Below are positions 1 through 9,018 of a stretch of DNA of 64,000 nucleotides, piece after piece. Each line of letters begins with the position of its first letter. The first letter of the stretch is position 1. Both the position numbers and the translations under genes were made by a program. The stretch comes from Rothia nasisuis (lineage in GTDB: Bacteria > Actinomycetota > Actinomycetes > Actinomycetales > Micrococcaceae), in NCBI RefSeq assembly GCF_928381405.1, contig NZ_CAKMSB010000002.1, forward strand, positions 124,001-188,000, given 5' to 3'. Below the pieces are notes generated by a model. It ran no database searches. It saw only the letters and a list, made by a program, of their open reading frames with translations, and was not told where the DNA came from.

Positions 1-626
1 TGGTAGTATTTCTCAATGCCGCCCACCTGTAGCAACTGCTTGAAGAGCTGGGGGGATTGGGGCAGAGCGTACCAGGAGCCAGGTGCCAGGCGTGCGGGAA
101 CCAGGAAGTCCCGAGCACCTTCGGGGGTAGAGCGGGTGAGAGTAGGAGTTTCAACTTCTGTAAAGCTCTGGCTGTGCAGCACCTCGCGGGCAGCCCGGTT
201 AGCCTCGGAGCGCAGGCGCATCAGGCGGGCCGGTTCTGGGCGGCGCAAATCCAGGTAGCGGTATTTGAGGCGGGCTTCTTCACCGACTTCAACATGCTCA
301 TCAATTTGGAAGGGTAGGGGCACTGAGGTATTCAGCACCGTGGTTTCCTTGACCATAACCTCAACCTCACCGGTGGTTAGATTGGGGTTTTCGTTGCCCT
401 CGGGGCGGCGAGTGACCTCACCAACAACCTGCAATACGTACTCATTGCGCAGGTGCTCAAAATCAGCTTCGTTATGGAAAACAACCTGGGTGACGCCTTC
501 GCGGTCACGTAGGTCAACGAAAGCAACGCCACCGTGGTCGCGGCGCCGGGCTACCCAGCCTGCGAGGGTGACAGTTTCTCCGATGTTTTTGGCGGTGAGT
601 TCACCAAGGGTATGAGTGCGTAGCAC
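1..626 (-). CDS. aspS: Aspartyl-tRNA synthetase, N-terminal part (cut by window edge)
   Basis: Charges tRNA-Asp (possibly also tRNA-Asn) with aspartate in the cytoplasm. The roughly 208 visible residues hold the N-terminal OB-fold anticodon-binding domain ([18 protein letters not shown], about residues 25-42). The start of the class II catalytic domain follows, with [10 protein letters not shown] and the motif-1 region ending in SPQLFKQLL. The start is taken as GTG at 626, because [10 protein letters not shown] matches the usual AspRS N-terminus and AAAGGAAA lies just upstream. It follows hisS on the same strand after a 144-nt gap containing a hairpin, an order common in bacteria. The C-terminal two thirds lie outside the window. 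Confidence 0.95.
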   Translation of the reverse strand, partial: MLRTHTLGELTAKNIGETVTLAGWVARRRDHGGVAFVDLRDREGVTQVVFHNEADFEHLRNEYVLQVVGEVTRRPEGNENPNLTTGEVEVMVKETTVLNTSVPLPFQIDEHVEVGEEARLKYRYLDLRRPEPARLMRLRSEANRAAREVLHSQSFTEVETPTLTRSTPEGARDFLVPARLAPGSWYALPQSPQLFKQLLQVGGIEKYY

Positions 627-646
627 TGGTTTCCTTTCGATGGGGC

Positions 647-667
647 ACGGTGCCCGCTAGGCACCGT
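647..667 (-). promoter_or_regulatory. Hairpin in the aspS leader
   Basis: Perfect 8-bp stem ACGGTGCC/GGCACCGT with a 5-nt loop, about 20 nt upstream of the aspS start codon in the hisS-aspS gap. There is no U-tract on the minus strand, so it is not a clear terminator. It may be an attenuator or a processing site; the function is inferred. Confidence 0.45.
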
Positions 668-770
668 CAGTCAATCTGTTCCCGATTTTACCCTGCGCCG
701 GGGGCAGTATCGCGGGAGGGACTCTGTGAATTAGAGGGCAGAGCGCCGGTGCGACCACCCGCAAGTCAGG

Positions 771-2129
771 CTAGTTAACGCCAGTAGGTAGCACACGCAC
801 GTGCAAATCTTCTGCCGGTGGCTCCCAGTTGGCAGGATTAGCGGCCACCTGTTCGCCGGAGCGGATGTCTTTGACTTCATGGGCCATCTTGCCTCCCTCA
901 CCCGCCGAGGTGAACCAGACAAAGGGGATTCCCCGTTTTTCGGCGTACTTAATCTGCTTGCCAAACTTGGTGGCGGTTGCTGATACCTCGCAGGCAATAC
1001 CGCGGGCGCGCAGGGCGTCGGCAACGTCCTGGGCGCCGGACCAGGCCTCGTCGTTGGTCAGGGCAATCAGGACGGCGGTGGGCACCTTGCGGGTTGCCTC
1101 GGCAAACCTCTGGGAAAGGATGCGGGCCACCAGACGAGTCACACCTATGGAGAGGCCCACACCGGGGTAGGTTTTCTTACCGTTGGAGGCCAACGACTCG
1201 TAGCGGCCACCGGAGCAGATAGAACCCAGCTGCTCGTGCCCCACCAGCACGGTTTCATACACGGTGCCGGTGTAGTAGTCGAGACCGCGAGCAATAGAAA
1301 GGTCTGCAACAACCTTGCCGGGGGCCCGCTTGGCAGCTTCACCGATGACCTCGGTCAGTTCGTTTAAGCCTTCATCGAGCAGTTCGTGGGTGACGCCCAG
1401 GGCACGCACCTGGTCGGCAAAAGAAACATCTTCAGCGCGGATAGATGCCAGGGCTAGGGCAGCAGCAGCCTGCTCATCGGTAGCGCCAACTTCATCTTTC
1501 AGAAGCTGGGCGACAGCGTCTGCCCCAATCTTCTCAAGCTTGTCGATGTTGCGCAGAACCCCCGCAGTGTCACTCAGGCCCAGACCCAGGTAGAACCCCT
1601 CAGAGAGCTTGCGGTTATTGACGCGCAGTTTGAAATCAGGGATGGGCAGCTGGGAGAGCGCATCAACCATGACAAGAGCCAGCTCCACATCGTAGCGGAA
1701 GGGCAGGGAGCCGTCGCCGACCACGTCCACGTCAGCCTGGGTGAACTCTCGGGCTCGACCCTCCTGGGGGCGCTCCCCGCGCCAGACTTTCTGAACCTGG
1801 TAGCGCATAAAGGGAAAAGAAAGATAGCCTGCGTTCTCTACCACATAGCGGGCAAAGGGCACGGTGAGATCAAAATGCAGAGCCAGTTTTTCTTTCGAAC
1901 CGCCACGGCCCTCATTGGTATCATCCATCAGTCGCGAAACAGCGTAAACCTCTTTATCAATCTCGCCTTTGCGGAGTAGCTGCTCAATGGTCTCTACCGA
2001 GCGGGTTTCAATTGACGAAAAACCGTGCAACTCAAAGGTGCGGCGCAGGGTATCAAGAACAAAATTCTCAACCAGACGCTCCTCAGGCAGGTACTCCGGA
2101 AAACCAGATAGAGATTGTTTGCGAGCCAT
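771..2129 (-). CDS. hisS: Histidyl-tRNA synthetase
   Basis: Class IIa synthetase that attaches histidine to tRNA-His. The 452-residue length is normal for bacterial HisRS. Visible are the N-terminal FPEYLPEERLVEN start, class II motif regions, the HisRS signature IARGLDYYTGTVYE near residue 285, CSGGRYE, and a C-terminal anticodon-binding domain (PTAVLIAL to the end). The open frame extends 24 codons further upstream. The start at 2129 (MARKQSL) was chosen because GGGGAG sits 6-7 nt before this ATG. It probably forms a transcription unit with aspS downstream and is divergent from the DUF349 gene. Confidence 0.96.
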   Translation of the reverse strand: MARKQSLSGFPEYLPEERLVENFVLDTLRRTFELHGFSSIETRSVETIEQLLRKGEIDKEVYAVSRLMDDTNEGRGGSKEKLALHFDLTVPFARYVVENAGYLSFPFMRYQVQKVWRGERPQEGRAREFTQADVDVVGDGSLPFRYDVELALVMVDALSQLPIPDFKLRVNNRKLSEGFYLGLGLSDTAGVLRNIDKLEKIGADAVAQLLKDEVGATDEQAAAALALASIRAEDVSFADQVRALGVTHELLDEGLNELTEVIGEAAKRAPGKVVADLSIARGLDYYTGTVYETVLVGHEQLGSICSGGRYESLASNGKKTYPGVGLSIGVTRLVARILSQRFAEATRKVPTAVLIALTNDEAWSGAQDVADALRARGIACEVSATATKFGKQIKYAEKRGIPFVWFTSAGEGGKMAHEVKDIRSGEQVAANPANWEPPAEDLHVRVLPTGVN

Positions 2130-2414
2130 ATGCTCCCCTTTGAATGTCGATTTTATGTGGTGCTCCCATGCCCACGCGCACAAAGCATAGTGCCTAAGCA
2201 CAGCCCTCTCAATTCTAGACCCTTACCCAGGTGCGCTGGTAATTGGCACCCCAAAAGCACTTTTCGCGCTATGCTAGTGAGTGCACCACCTGTGCCCGAT
2301 AGATTATTGCCCGCTCGCTAGCGGCAACCGGCCCTATTGACCTCGCCCAGCTGGTGCGCTTTTCATTCCCTAAGGGGCCGCTCAGGCCCACCCGATGCGA
2401 AAAGAGTTATAGCG

Positions 2415-3704
2415 GTGACCACACAATCCGACGACACCACCATTAACGTAGATCTCGATAAGGCCCGTAAGTTTGGGCGCGTAGATGAAGACGGCCACGT
2501 CTTTGTGATTGTTGACGGTGAAGAATACGCAGTAGGCCAGGTGCCCGGTGCCAGCGCCGATGAGGCCCTCGCTTACTTTGCCCGTAAGTTTGAAAACGTT
2601 GAAACTCAGGTAGCCTTGCTTGAAGAACGTGTTGCCCACAAGGCCAAGGCGGCTGACCTACAGAAGGCGGCAGCTCACCTGGGGCAGCAGGTGGCGGTAC
2701 GCAATATGGTAGGTGACTATGCATCACTGCAAGAACGCCTCGTTGCGCTAGTTGGCAAAATCAACGAACGAGAAGAAGCCGAGAAAGTAGAGAGCGCTGA
2801 GGCCCGCGAAGCCGCCCTGGCAGCCCGCGAGGCTATCGTTGCTGAGGCTGAGAAGATTGTCGCGCAGAGCGATTCAGAGATTCACTGGAAGAACTCCCAT
2901 GCCCGCATGAACCAGCTGTTCGAAGAGTGGAAGCGCACTCAGAAGGAGCACCACCTTGCTAAGAGCGTTGAAGACGAGCTGTGGAAGCGCTTCCGTGCCG
3001 CCCGCACCAGCTTCGACCGCCGCCGTCGAGCCCACTTCTCACAGCTTGATGAGACCAACGCTAAAGCAAAGCGAGTCAAGGAGGCCCTAATTGCGGAGGC
3101 CGAAGCTCTGCAGAACTCAACAGACTGGGCTGCTACCGCCGCCAAGTACCGTGATCTGATGGACCGTTGGAAGAAGGCCCCCCGCGGCACCCGCAAAGAA
3201 GATGATGCTCTGTGGGCCCGCTTTCGTGCTGCCCAGGACGTCTTCTTCGATGCCCGCACCGCCGTCAACGCCCAGCTCGATAAGGAGTTCGAGGCCAACC
3301 TAGCCGCAAAAGAAACCCTGCTTGAAGAGGCGCGCGGCATTCTGCCCGTCACCGATATCACCTCCGCTAAGAAGGCTCTGGAGAGCGTTCTGGATCGTTG
3401 GGAAGAAATCGGACGGGTGCCTCGCAACTCTGTGCGTCGTGTTGAGCAAGAGCTACGTAAGGTTCAGGACGAGATCCACCGCGCTGAGAACGCCAAGTGG
3501 CAAAAGACAGACCCTGAAAAGCAGGCCCGAGCCAACTCCATGCTGACCCAGCTCGAAGAGACAATCGCGGGTCTAGAAGCTGATCTGGCTCAGGCTGAAG
3601 CGACCGGTAACGCCCAGAAAATCAAGAAGGCCACCGAGGCACTTGAGGCTCGTAAGCAGTGGTTGGAGACTCTCAAGGCTTCATCTGCTGAATTGGGCGC
3701 CTAA
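2415..3704 (+). CDS. DUF349 coiled-coil protein
   Basis: About 429-residue cytoplasmic protein made mostly of charged helices. After an N-terminal region (DEDGHVFVIVDGEEYAVGQVPG) there are three copies of the DUF349 helical repeat. They can be recognised by the conserved tryptophans: FEEWKRTQKEHH...LWKRFRAAR, LMDRWKKAPRG...LWARFRAAQ and VLDRWEEIGRVP...VEQELRKVQ. The last ~50 residues are a long coiled coil. The biochemical function is unknown; DUF349 proteins are widespread in actinobacteria. The frame is open from a TTG at 2337, but GTG at 2415 gives the more usual N-terminus and has AAAAGAG upstream. The start is moderately certain. Confidence 0.85.
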   Translation: MTTQSDDTTINVDLDKARKFGRVDEDGHVFVIVDGEEYAVGQVPGASADEALAYFARKFENVETQVALLEERVAHKAKAADLQKAAAHLGQQVAVRNMVGDYASLQERLVALVGKINEREEAEKVESAEAREAALAAREAIVAEAEKIVAQSDSEIHWKNSHARMNQLFEEWKRTQKEHHLAKSVEDELWKRFRAARTSFDRRRRAHFSQLDETNAKAKRVKEALIAEAEALQNSTDWAATAAKYRDLMDRWKKAPRGTRKEDDALWARFRAAQDVFFDARTAVNAQLDKEFEANLAAKETLLEEARGILPVTDITSAKKALESVLDRWEEIGRVPRNSVRRVEQELRKVQDEIHRAENAKWQKTDPEKQARANSMLTQLEETIAGLEADLAQAEATGNAQKIKKATEALEARKQWLETLKASSAELGA

Positions 3705-3730
3705 GTCTTTATGACGGTTCTATGACAGTA

Positions 3731-3765
3731 AACCCCCGTTAATTTGCCGGTTAACGGGGGTTTGC
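3731..3765 (+). terminator. Rho-independent terminator of the DUF349 gene
   Basis: Inverted repeat AACCCCCGTTAA (3731-3742) and TTAACGGGGGTT (3751-3762) with an 8-nt loop, 27 nt after the stop codon and followed by a short T-run. Confidence 0.85.
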
Positions 3766-3790
3766 TGTGGATAACCCTGACTTATCCACA
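3766..3790. promoter_or_regulatory. Inverted pair of consensus DnaA boxes
   Basis: TGTGGATAA (3766-3774) and TTATCCACA (3782-3790) are exact matches to the DnaA box consensus TTATNCACA, in opposite orientation with 7 nt between them. They lie between the DUF349 terminator and the next gene. No origin or dnaA/dnaN gene is nearby. A titration or regulatory site is inferred. Confidence 0.6.
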
Positions 3791-3842
3791 GGTTGAGTGA
3801 GCTCTGCACCGTAGCAGGATGGTTTTTTGGTACAACAGAGCC

Positions 3843-4685
3843 ATGACTACTCACAACCCACTCTCCGTTCTCTCAGACCTACCGCTCCCGTTGGCACCTC
3901 CAGATCCCGTTGGCCGATCCGCCCCTCACTCTGCCGGAGGCACCGGCGCGCTTGAAGCTTCTGCCGTTGATCTTCACCCCGGTAGCGGCCTGAATGCAGG
4001 TGATAGCTCAGAGCTACTGGGGCGGCCGCCAGAACCCGAGCAAAGTCATCAGGACGCATCCGCCCACCTACCGGTTCGCCTTCAGGACTCCCTTTTCACG
4101 GCACACAAGGTTGGCTTGACCGGGCAGGCTTGGCGTTCTTACATACGGGATCAGGCCTTGGTGCCCATGATGATGGGGGTGTATCGGGAGGAGAAAGTAC
4201 CAGATAGCCCTCTGCTTCGGGCCTTCTGCCTCGCGGAGCTCACACCGCCTGACTACCTTTACCGCATCAGATTCTCACGTAAAACAGCTGCCTGGGTGCT
4301 GGGGTATATCAGCGATCCTCCAGATCACAGGCTTGATGTTGACTACGACAAAACCAATCGGACCAACCTGCCCCGGGCCTATCGGGCTCGTTTTGCCACT
4401 CACCAGTCGAGCTTCTACCCCTTTGACAGCGCTGCGCTTGGGCCTATTACCGTAACGACCCCTCTCCGTACCGCTCTTGATTTGCTTCTTTACTATGAGG
4501 ACGTTGAAGCAATCCAGGCCGTTCGAAGCATACTGCTGGGGACCGCCAACAGCGTCACCCCTGAGATATTTAGGGCTTACGCTACCCACACGAACAACCT
4601 TCCGAGTCACATACATGACCGCGCTATGTACCTGGCGCAGGAGGCTGAGCTCACGTTAAGTGAGCGAGGTGCCCGTAGGGGGTAA
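3843..4685 (+). CDS. AbiEi-like protein of unknown function
   Basis: About 280 residues. The first ~80 residues are low-complexity and rich in Pro, Ser and Gly. From about residue 85 the protein is globular and resembles the actinobacterial AbiEi-antitoxin-like/DUF559-neighbour architecture: AWRSYIRDQALVPMMMGVYRE, then ITVTTPLRTALDLLLYYEDVEAIQAVRSIL, like the VTTPLRTxxDL helix of those families. No AbiEii nucleotidyltransferase toxin lies next to it, so a toxin-antitoxin role is not supported here. Two starts are possible, 3819 and 3843; neither has a strong Shine-Dalgarno. Family assignment is by general resemblance and is uncertain. Confidence 0.55.
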   Translation: MTTHNPLSVLSDLPLPLAPPDPVGRSAPHSAGGTGALEASAVDLHPGSGLNAGDSSELLGRPPEPEQSHQDASAHLPVRLQDSLFTAHKVGLTGQAWRSYIRDQALVPMMMGVYREEKVPDSPLLRAFCLAELTPPDYLYRIRFSRKTAAWVLGYISDPPDHRLDVDYDKTNRTNLPRAYRARFATHQSSFYPFDSAALGPITVTTPLRTALDLLLYYEDVEAIQAVRSILLGTANSVTPEIFRAYATHTNNLPSHIHDRAMYLAQEAELTLSERGARRG

Positions 4686-4730
4686 GGCCCAATCTGTTAG
4701 GCGGTCAATGTTCTTACCGGAATAGGCTGG

Positions 4731-7112
4731 CTAGTTTTTCTCTAACAGGGGGCGGGAACCGGTGAGGCGATAGGCATTGTATATACCGTTGACGTTGCGA
4801 ATCTGGTTGAGTAGGTGCTCCAGCATGAAGCGGTCAGAAAGCTCGATGGTGTAACGGTTGACCGCAAATCTATCGTCGCTGGTGTGCACCTTAGCGTCAA
4901 CGATGTTACAGCCCGCCTCAGAGATGACACGGATCGTGTCTGAGAGGAGGGACTTGCGGTCAATACCCTCAACCTGAATTGACACCCGGTAGGTGGACTT
5001 ACTGTTGGTTGCCCATTCTACGGCTGTTTGGCGGGGGTCATCAGCCTGGTTCAGTACATTGGGGCAGTCGGTGCGATGAACCGAAATGCCCTGTAAGCGG
5101 GTGACTATGCCAACAATCTCATCTGGCGGCACAGGGGTACAGCACCGGGCGATTTTAGTCAGAATACCCTCAGCACCGGGCACAACCACACCGTTGTCGT
5201 CGCCTACCTCACGTCGTTCACTGACCAGCGATGAGTCAAAGCTACCGAGTTCGACGGTAGAATCAACCTCCTTCTCTCCGTAGTAGAGAGCGACGAGGGC
5301 ATCAACGACTGCCTTAGTCTCTACTTCGCTCTCGCCGACCGCATGGTAGAGGGAGGCTACATCGTGCTTGTGCAGCTCCTGGGCAACTTGTAGCATGAGC
5401 TCCGGCGTCATCATTTTGGTCAGCGGGAGCTCGTGTTGACGCATAGCCTTGGTCAGCCGCTCTTTACCGCGGTTCACAGCCTCTAGGCGGCGACCCTTTG
5501 CGTAGTGCTGACGAATCTTGGTGCGGGCCTTGGAGGTACGGACGAACTTGAGCCAGTCTTCGCTGGGGCGGTGGTTCTCGTCGTTGGTGGTGCGGATTTC
5601 AACCGTAGATGCTGTCTCTAACTCGGTGTGCAGGGGCACCAGCTTGCCGTTAACCAGGGCCCCTACGGTTCGGTCACCGACCTCGGTATGAATGGCGTAG
5701 GCAAAGTCCACCGGGGTTGAGCCGGTAGGCAGAGTGATAGGTTTACCCTGCGGAGTGAACACCACAATCTCATCTGTCTCGAGGGTCTCGGCCAGCTGCT
5801 CGTAGAACTGAGCTGACTCTGGGTTTGAGTTCGATATTTCTGAAATTGACTGTAGAATCCCAATGCTGAAAGCTGCGGTCTGGGTACTTGGCTCCTTGAC
5901 GCTCACCGAGGTATCAGGCTTCTCACCGCGCGAGGCTGCCTTGTAACGCCAGTGAGCGGCCACACCGTACTCTGCTTCTTCGTGCATGGCATAGGTGCGG
6001 ATTTGAATTTCAAGGGGCAGGCCGCCGGGGCCGTGCACGGTCATGTGCAGTGACTGATAGTGGTTGTGTTTAGGTTGTTTGATGTAATCCTTGAAGCGGC
6101 CGGGCATAGCTGTCCAGAGGCTCATCACGTGGCCCAGCGCCGTGTAGCACTGGTTTTCGGTCTCAACCATGATGCGGACGGCAAGAATATCGTTAATCTC
6201 ATCGAAGCTCTTGCCTTTGGTCTTCATCTTCTGATGAATTGAGTAATAGTGCTTGGGGCGGCCTGTTACAGTCGCCTCGATCCCCACCTGGGCCAGCCTG
6301 TCTTGAATAGTAATGCGCGCTTCGCTCAGGTATTGATCAAGTTTGGGCGTGCGCTCCCCCACCATACGCACAATTTCTGCGTAGATGTCTGGGCTCATTG
6401 CCGCGAAGGAAAGATCTTCAAGTTCCCATTTAATCGTGTTTAGTCCCAGACGATGGGCTAGTGGAGCGTAAATCTGCAGGGTCTCTTCGGCTTTCTTGGC
6501 TGCTGAAGCACCCGAGACGAACCGCCAGGTACGCGCGTTATGTAGACGATCAGCCAGCTTGATGAGCAGCACACGGATGTCCTTGCTCATAGACAGTACC
6601 AGCTTGCGGATGGTCTCGATAGGGGCGTTAGGGCCGTATTCAACCTTGTCAAGTTTGGTCACGCCATCAACAAGCAAGCCGACTTCTTCACCGAAGTCAG
6701 CGATTAGCTGCTCCTGGGTGTACTCGGTGTCTTCTACCGTGTCGTGGAGCAGACCAGCCACCAGAACCGGGCCGGTTGCGCCAATCTCCGCCAAAATAGT
6801 GGTTACTGCTACAGGGTGAGTGATGTAGGGGTCACCGCTCTTACGCTTCTGCCCCCGGTGATAGTAGTTAGCTACTTGAAAGGCCCGCTGGAGAACTTCA
6901 AGGTCTTCTTCGGGGTGGTATTTTTTTACTGTACGAATCACAGGGGCTAGAACCGGTGAGAAGCGGGGTGCGGGGCCTTCTTGCCTCTCACGGCCAAATA
7001 CCAGTCGTGTGGGCACACGGCCTGAAGCCGACATGACCCGGTGTGATCCTCTGAGGGGTCTCTTTTCTGCCGGTTTATGCGGCTGCTGGGTGCTTTCATG
7101 TGATCGGCTCAT
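4731..7112 (-). CDS. rel: Bifunctional (p)ppGpp synthetase/hydrolase
   Basis: Makes (p)ppGpp from ATP and GDP/GTP on starved ribosomes and also hydrolyses it, controlling the stringent response. At 793 residues it is the normal long Rel form. In order it has an HD hydrolase domain (HDTVEDTEYT, about residue 127), the synthetase domain (HYYSIHQKM, DILAVRIMV, HNHYQSLHMTV), a TGS domain (VFTPQGKPITLPTGSTPVDFAYAIH), a conserved Cys/zinc-finger-like region (GILTKIARCCTPVPPD) and a C-terminal ACT domain. The HD residues are intact, so hydrolysis should be active. GGGGAG precedes the ATG. It is the only such enzyme in the window, as expected for an actinobacterium. Confidence 0.96.
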   Translation of the reverse strand: MSRSHESTQQPHKPAEKRPLRGSHRVMSASGRVPTRLVFGRERQEGPAPRFSPVLAPVIRTVKKYHPEEDLEVLQRAFQVANYYHRGQKRKSGDPYITHPVAVTTILAEIGATGPVLVAGLLHDTVEDTEYTQEQLIADFGEEVGLLVDGVTKLDKVEYGPNAPIETIRKLVLSMSKDIRVLLIKLADRLHNARTWRFVSGASAAKKAEETLQIYAPLAHRLGLNTIKWELEDLSFAAMSPDIYAEIVRMVGERTPKLDQYLSEARITIQDRLAQVGIEATVTGRPKHYYSIHQKMKTKGKSFDEINDILAVRIMVETENQCYTALGHVMSLWTAMPGRFKDYIKQPKHNHYQSLHMTVHGPGGLPLEIQIRTYAMHEEAEYGVAAHWRYKAASRGEKPDTSVSVKEPSTQTAAFSIGILQSISEISNSNPESAQFYEQLAETLETDEIVVFTPQGKPITLPTGSTPVDFAYAIHTEVGDRTVGALVNGKLVPLHTELETASTVEIRTTNDENHRPSEDWLKFVRTSKARTKIRQHYAKGRRLEAVNRGKERLTKAMRQHELPLTKMMTPELMLQVAQELHKHDVASLYHAVGESEVETKAVVDALVALYYGEKEVDSTVELGSFDSSLVSERREVGDDNGVVVPGAEGILTKIARCCTPVPPDEIVGIVTRLQGISVHRTDCPNVLNQADDPRQTAVEWATNSKSTYRVSIQVEGIDRKSLLSDTIRVISEAGCNIVDAKVHTSDDRFAVNRYTIELSDRFMLEHLLNQIRNVNGIYNAYRLTGSRPLLEKN

Positions 7113-7184
7113 AACCCGCTCCCCTCAAAAACAAGTTTTTACATACGTGGGACTATCTTAGAATATTTCCACACATTCTGTAAC

Positions 7185-7215
7185 AAAAACAGGAGCGGAG
7201 GTGTTCCGCTCCCGT
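7185..7215 (-). terminator. Minus-strand intrinsic terminator with no obvious gene
   Basis: GGAGCGGA (7192-7199) pairs with TCCGCTCC (7205-7212) across a 5-nt loop, and further pairs extend the stem. On the minus strand the stem is followed by TGTTTTTGTT. It would stop transcripts arriving from the 7220-7950 side just before the rel promoter. Either secF read-through or an unannotated RNA ends here. Confidence 0.65.
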
Positions 7216-7492
7216 TGGCAGTTGCTGAAGCTTATTCAAACACATAGGTGATGCAGGCTCACGGCGAAGCAGCCAACTCCGATAGAACACCTGGACGAGC
7301 AACAGGCACCGCTCCCAGGCAATAAAAGAAACCGGTGCCACCCATCTAAACCAAGCGAAGAGGCAAGCACACTCAGGGAACGGAACCCGCCGCAAGGGCA
7401 GGAGCACCGATCGTCTCGTGAGCGACAAAGGTAGCTCCTGGCTCCACTACTTACTCTCGACCCTCTTGCACCCCAGGTGCCCTGTGCCCCGC

Positions 7493-7580
7493 CTCGAATG
7501 CCCCACTTCTTGCCGAATGTGCCTCTCTAGCCGGGACTTTCGGCATGAAGTGGGACATTCGGCAAGAGAAGGCCTTCGGC
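7493..7580. repeat. Palindromic array of a 19-nt motif
   Basis: The motif ACATTCGGCAAGAAGTGGG occurs once on the minus strand (from 7520 down to about 7502) with a degenerate second unit behind it. On the plus strand there are two tandem copies with 19-nt spacing (starting 7536 and 7555). The arms 7495-7515 and 7541-7561 are 21-nt inverted repeats with two mismatches. CTTGCCGAATGT (7509-7520) and ACATTCGGCAAG (7555-7566) are a perfect inverted pair. Confidence 0.65.
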
Positions 7581-7947
7581 ACAGGAGTGAGTCACCAGGT
7601 TGCTCATCGCCCCCACCACCAACCAGAGCACCTGGGCAAACCAAGACGGGCAGACCACCAGCCCGCACCCAGGCCCAGGCCCTGACATCGTGTGTGTTCG
7701 ATGTGTGTGATCGATTGGCTGCCGGTCGTAGTGGGGCGGGGGTATTGCTCAGCTCGAGGGCCTGGTATGGGTTTGCTGGCTGGGTTCAGGCGGGCTCCTT
7801 TTGGATTGGTAAGAGCGTGGCTGGTACGACTTTTGAATAGGCCTCTCACTGTACAGGAACCGAGGGATGCCCTGACTAGCCTTTCTTCGGGCTAGGAGCG
7901 CGCCCCAGAGCTCTCTATGCCAGGGCTCTTACCGACTAAAGCAACAC

Positions 7948-9018
7948 TTAATCGAAGTGAAGCTGATTGACGGTGACTGCAACCGGCGCGCCCGCAGGTT
8001 CACCGGCGTCCTGCTGATGAGTTGCGGGGGCAAGGCGACCGGCTCGGTAGTCCTCAACCCGGGCAGTATGCTCACGAACGTTCTTCTCTCTCAGGCGAAG
8101 CGCCGCGTAGGCAGGTGCCGCAACAAAGAGAGTGCCCAGGGTACCGATAATGATGCCCACAAAGAGCGCTAGCGAGAGATCTTTGAGGGTACCCGCGCCC
8201 AGGAGCAGGGCACCTATGAACAGAATTGACCCAACGGGCAGAATACCCACAATTGAGGTATTAATTGAGCGAACCAGGGTTTGATTTACTGCCAGATTAA
8301 CCTGCTCAGCGAACGTAGAGTCGGTACGTTCCGTGAGTTTGTCGGTGTTCTCACGAATCTTATCGAAGACCACCACGGTGTCGTAGAGCGAGTAGCTCAG
8401 AACCGTCAGGAACCCGATAATCGCACTCGGTGTAATCTCAAAACCAACTAGGGCGTAGAGACCCACCGTGGTCACAATCGTAAAAACAAGACCGGCAATA
8501 GCAGAGACAGACATCTTCCAGGTACGGAAGTAGAGTGCCATACCAACCATGACCAGCAGAATAAACCAGGCCAGTCCAATGAGAGCCTGCTGGGTCACCC
8601 CGGCACCCCAGGTTGGCCCCACAAAAGATGAGGTCACCTGGTCAGCGCCCACCCCGTAGGCCTTCTGGAGGGCCTGGCCAACAGCTAGCGTCTGGTCATC
8701 GGTGAGCTCCCCCATCTGGGCCCGTACGGTACCGGCAGCAATATTGGTCACGCGGACGTCGGTGGCTTCAGGTGCCGCCTGTTCTACGGCCTCTTGCCCT
8801 ACTGCTATATCTGGATTGGCAACCTGTGAGACGGTGAATTCTGAGCCACCCCGGAACTCAATGCCCAGGTTAAAGCCTCCGCGCACCACGGGCACCAGGG
8901 CCGCCAGAATAACCAGTACGAGCGCACACGTCAGCCAGCGGCGGCGGTTGGGCACAAACCCGAATGACCGCTGCCCCGAGTGCAACTCGTTACCAAACTG
9001 TGCAAGCTTATTCGCCAT
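7948..9018 (-). CDS. secF: Protein translocase subunit SecF
   Basis: Membrane partner of SecD that uses the proton gradient to help late steps of Sec-dependent export. The 356-residue protein shows an N-terminal membrane helix (LTCALVLVILAALVPVVRGGF), the conserved FNLGIEFRGGSEF motif, a periplasmic-type domain, and five further hydrophobic segments with SLYDTVVVFDKIRE. Start at 9018 (MANKLAQ) with AGGAGG 8 nt upstream; the open frame continues further but would cover secD too deeply. It overlaps the secD stop by 11 nt, so the two are probably translationally coupled. Confidence 0.96.
   Translation of the reverse strand: MANKLAQFGNELHSGQRSFGFVPNRRRWLTCALVLVILAALVPVVRGGFNLGIEFRGGSEFTVSQVANPDIAVGQEAVEQAAPEATDVRVTNIAAGTVRAQMGELTDDQTLAVGQALQKAYGVGADQVTSSFVGPTWGAGVTQQALIGLAWFILLVMVGMALYFRTWKMSVSAIAGLVFTIVTTVGLYALVGFEITPSAIIGFLTVLSYSLYDTVVVFDKIRENTDKLTERTDSTFAEQVNLAVNQTLVRSINTSIVGILPVGSILFIGALLLGAGTLKDLSLALFVGIIIGTLGTLFVAAPAYAALRLREKNVREHTARVEDYRAGRLAPATHQQDAGEPAGAPVAVTVNQLHFD

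Larger units (their letters stand above)
7113..7947. other. 835-nt gene-free region between rel and secF
   Basis: No open frame here looks like a protein: the candidates overlap one another, are rich in Arg, Cys and Trp, and lack ribosome-binding sites. The region does hold a good minus-strand terminator (7185-7215) that belongs to no recognised gene, and a palindromic array of a 19-nt motif (7493-7580). Near 7875-7894 there is also a small hairpin (CTAGCC...GGCTAG). A non-coding RNA or decayed DNA is possible. Confidence 0.6.

Noticed and set aside
7418-7849. Open frames of 73-140 codons on both strands in the rel-secF gap
   Set aside because: They overlap each other, are rich in Arg, Pro, Cys and Trp, lack ribosome-binding sites and span the palindromic array.
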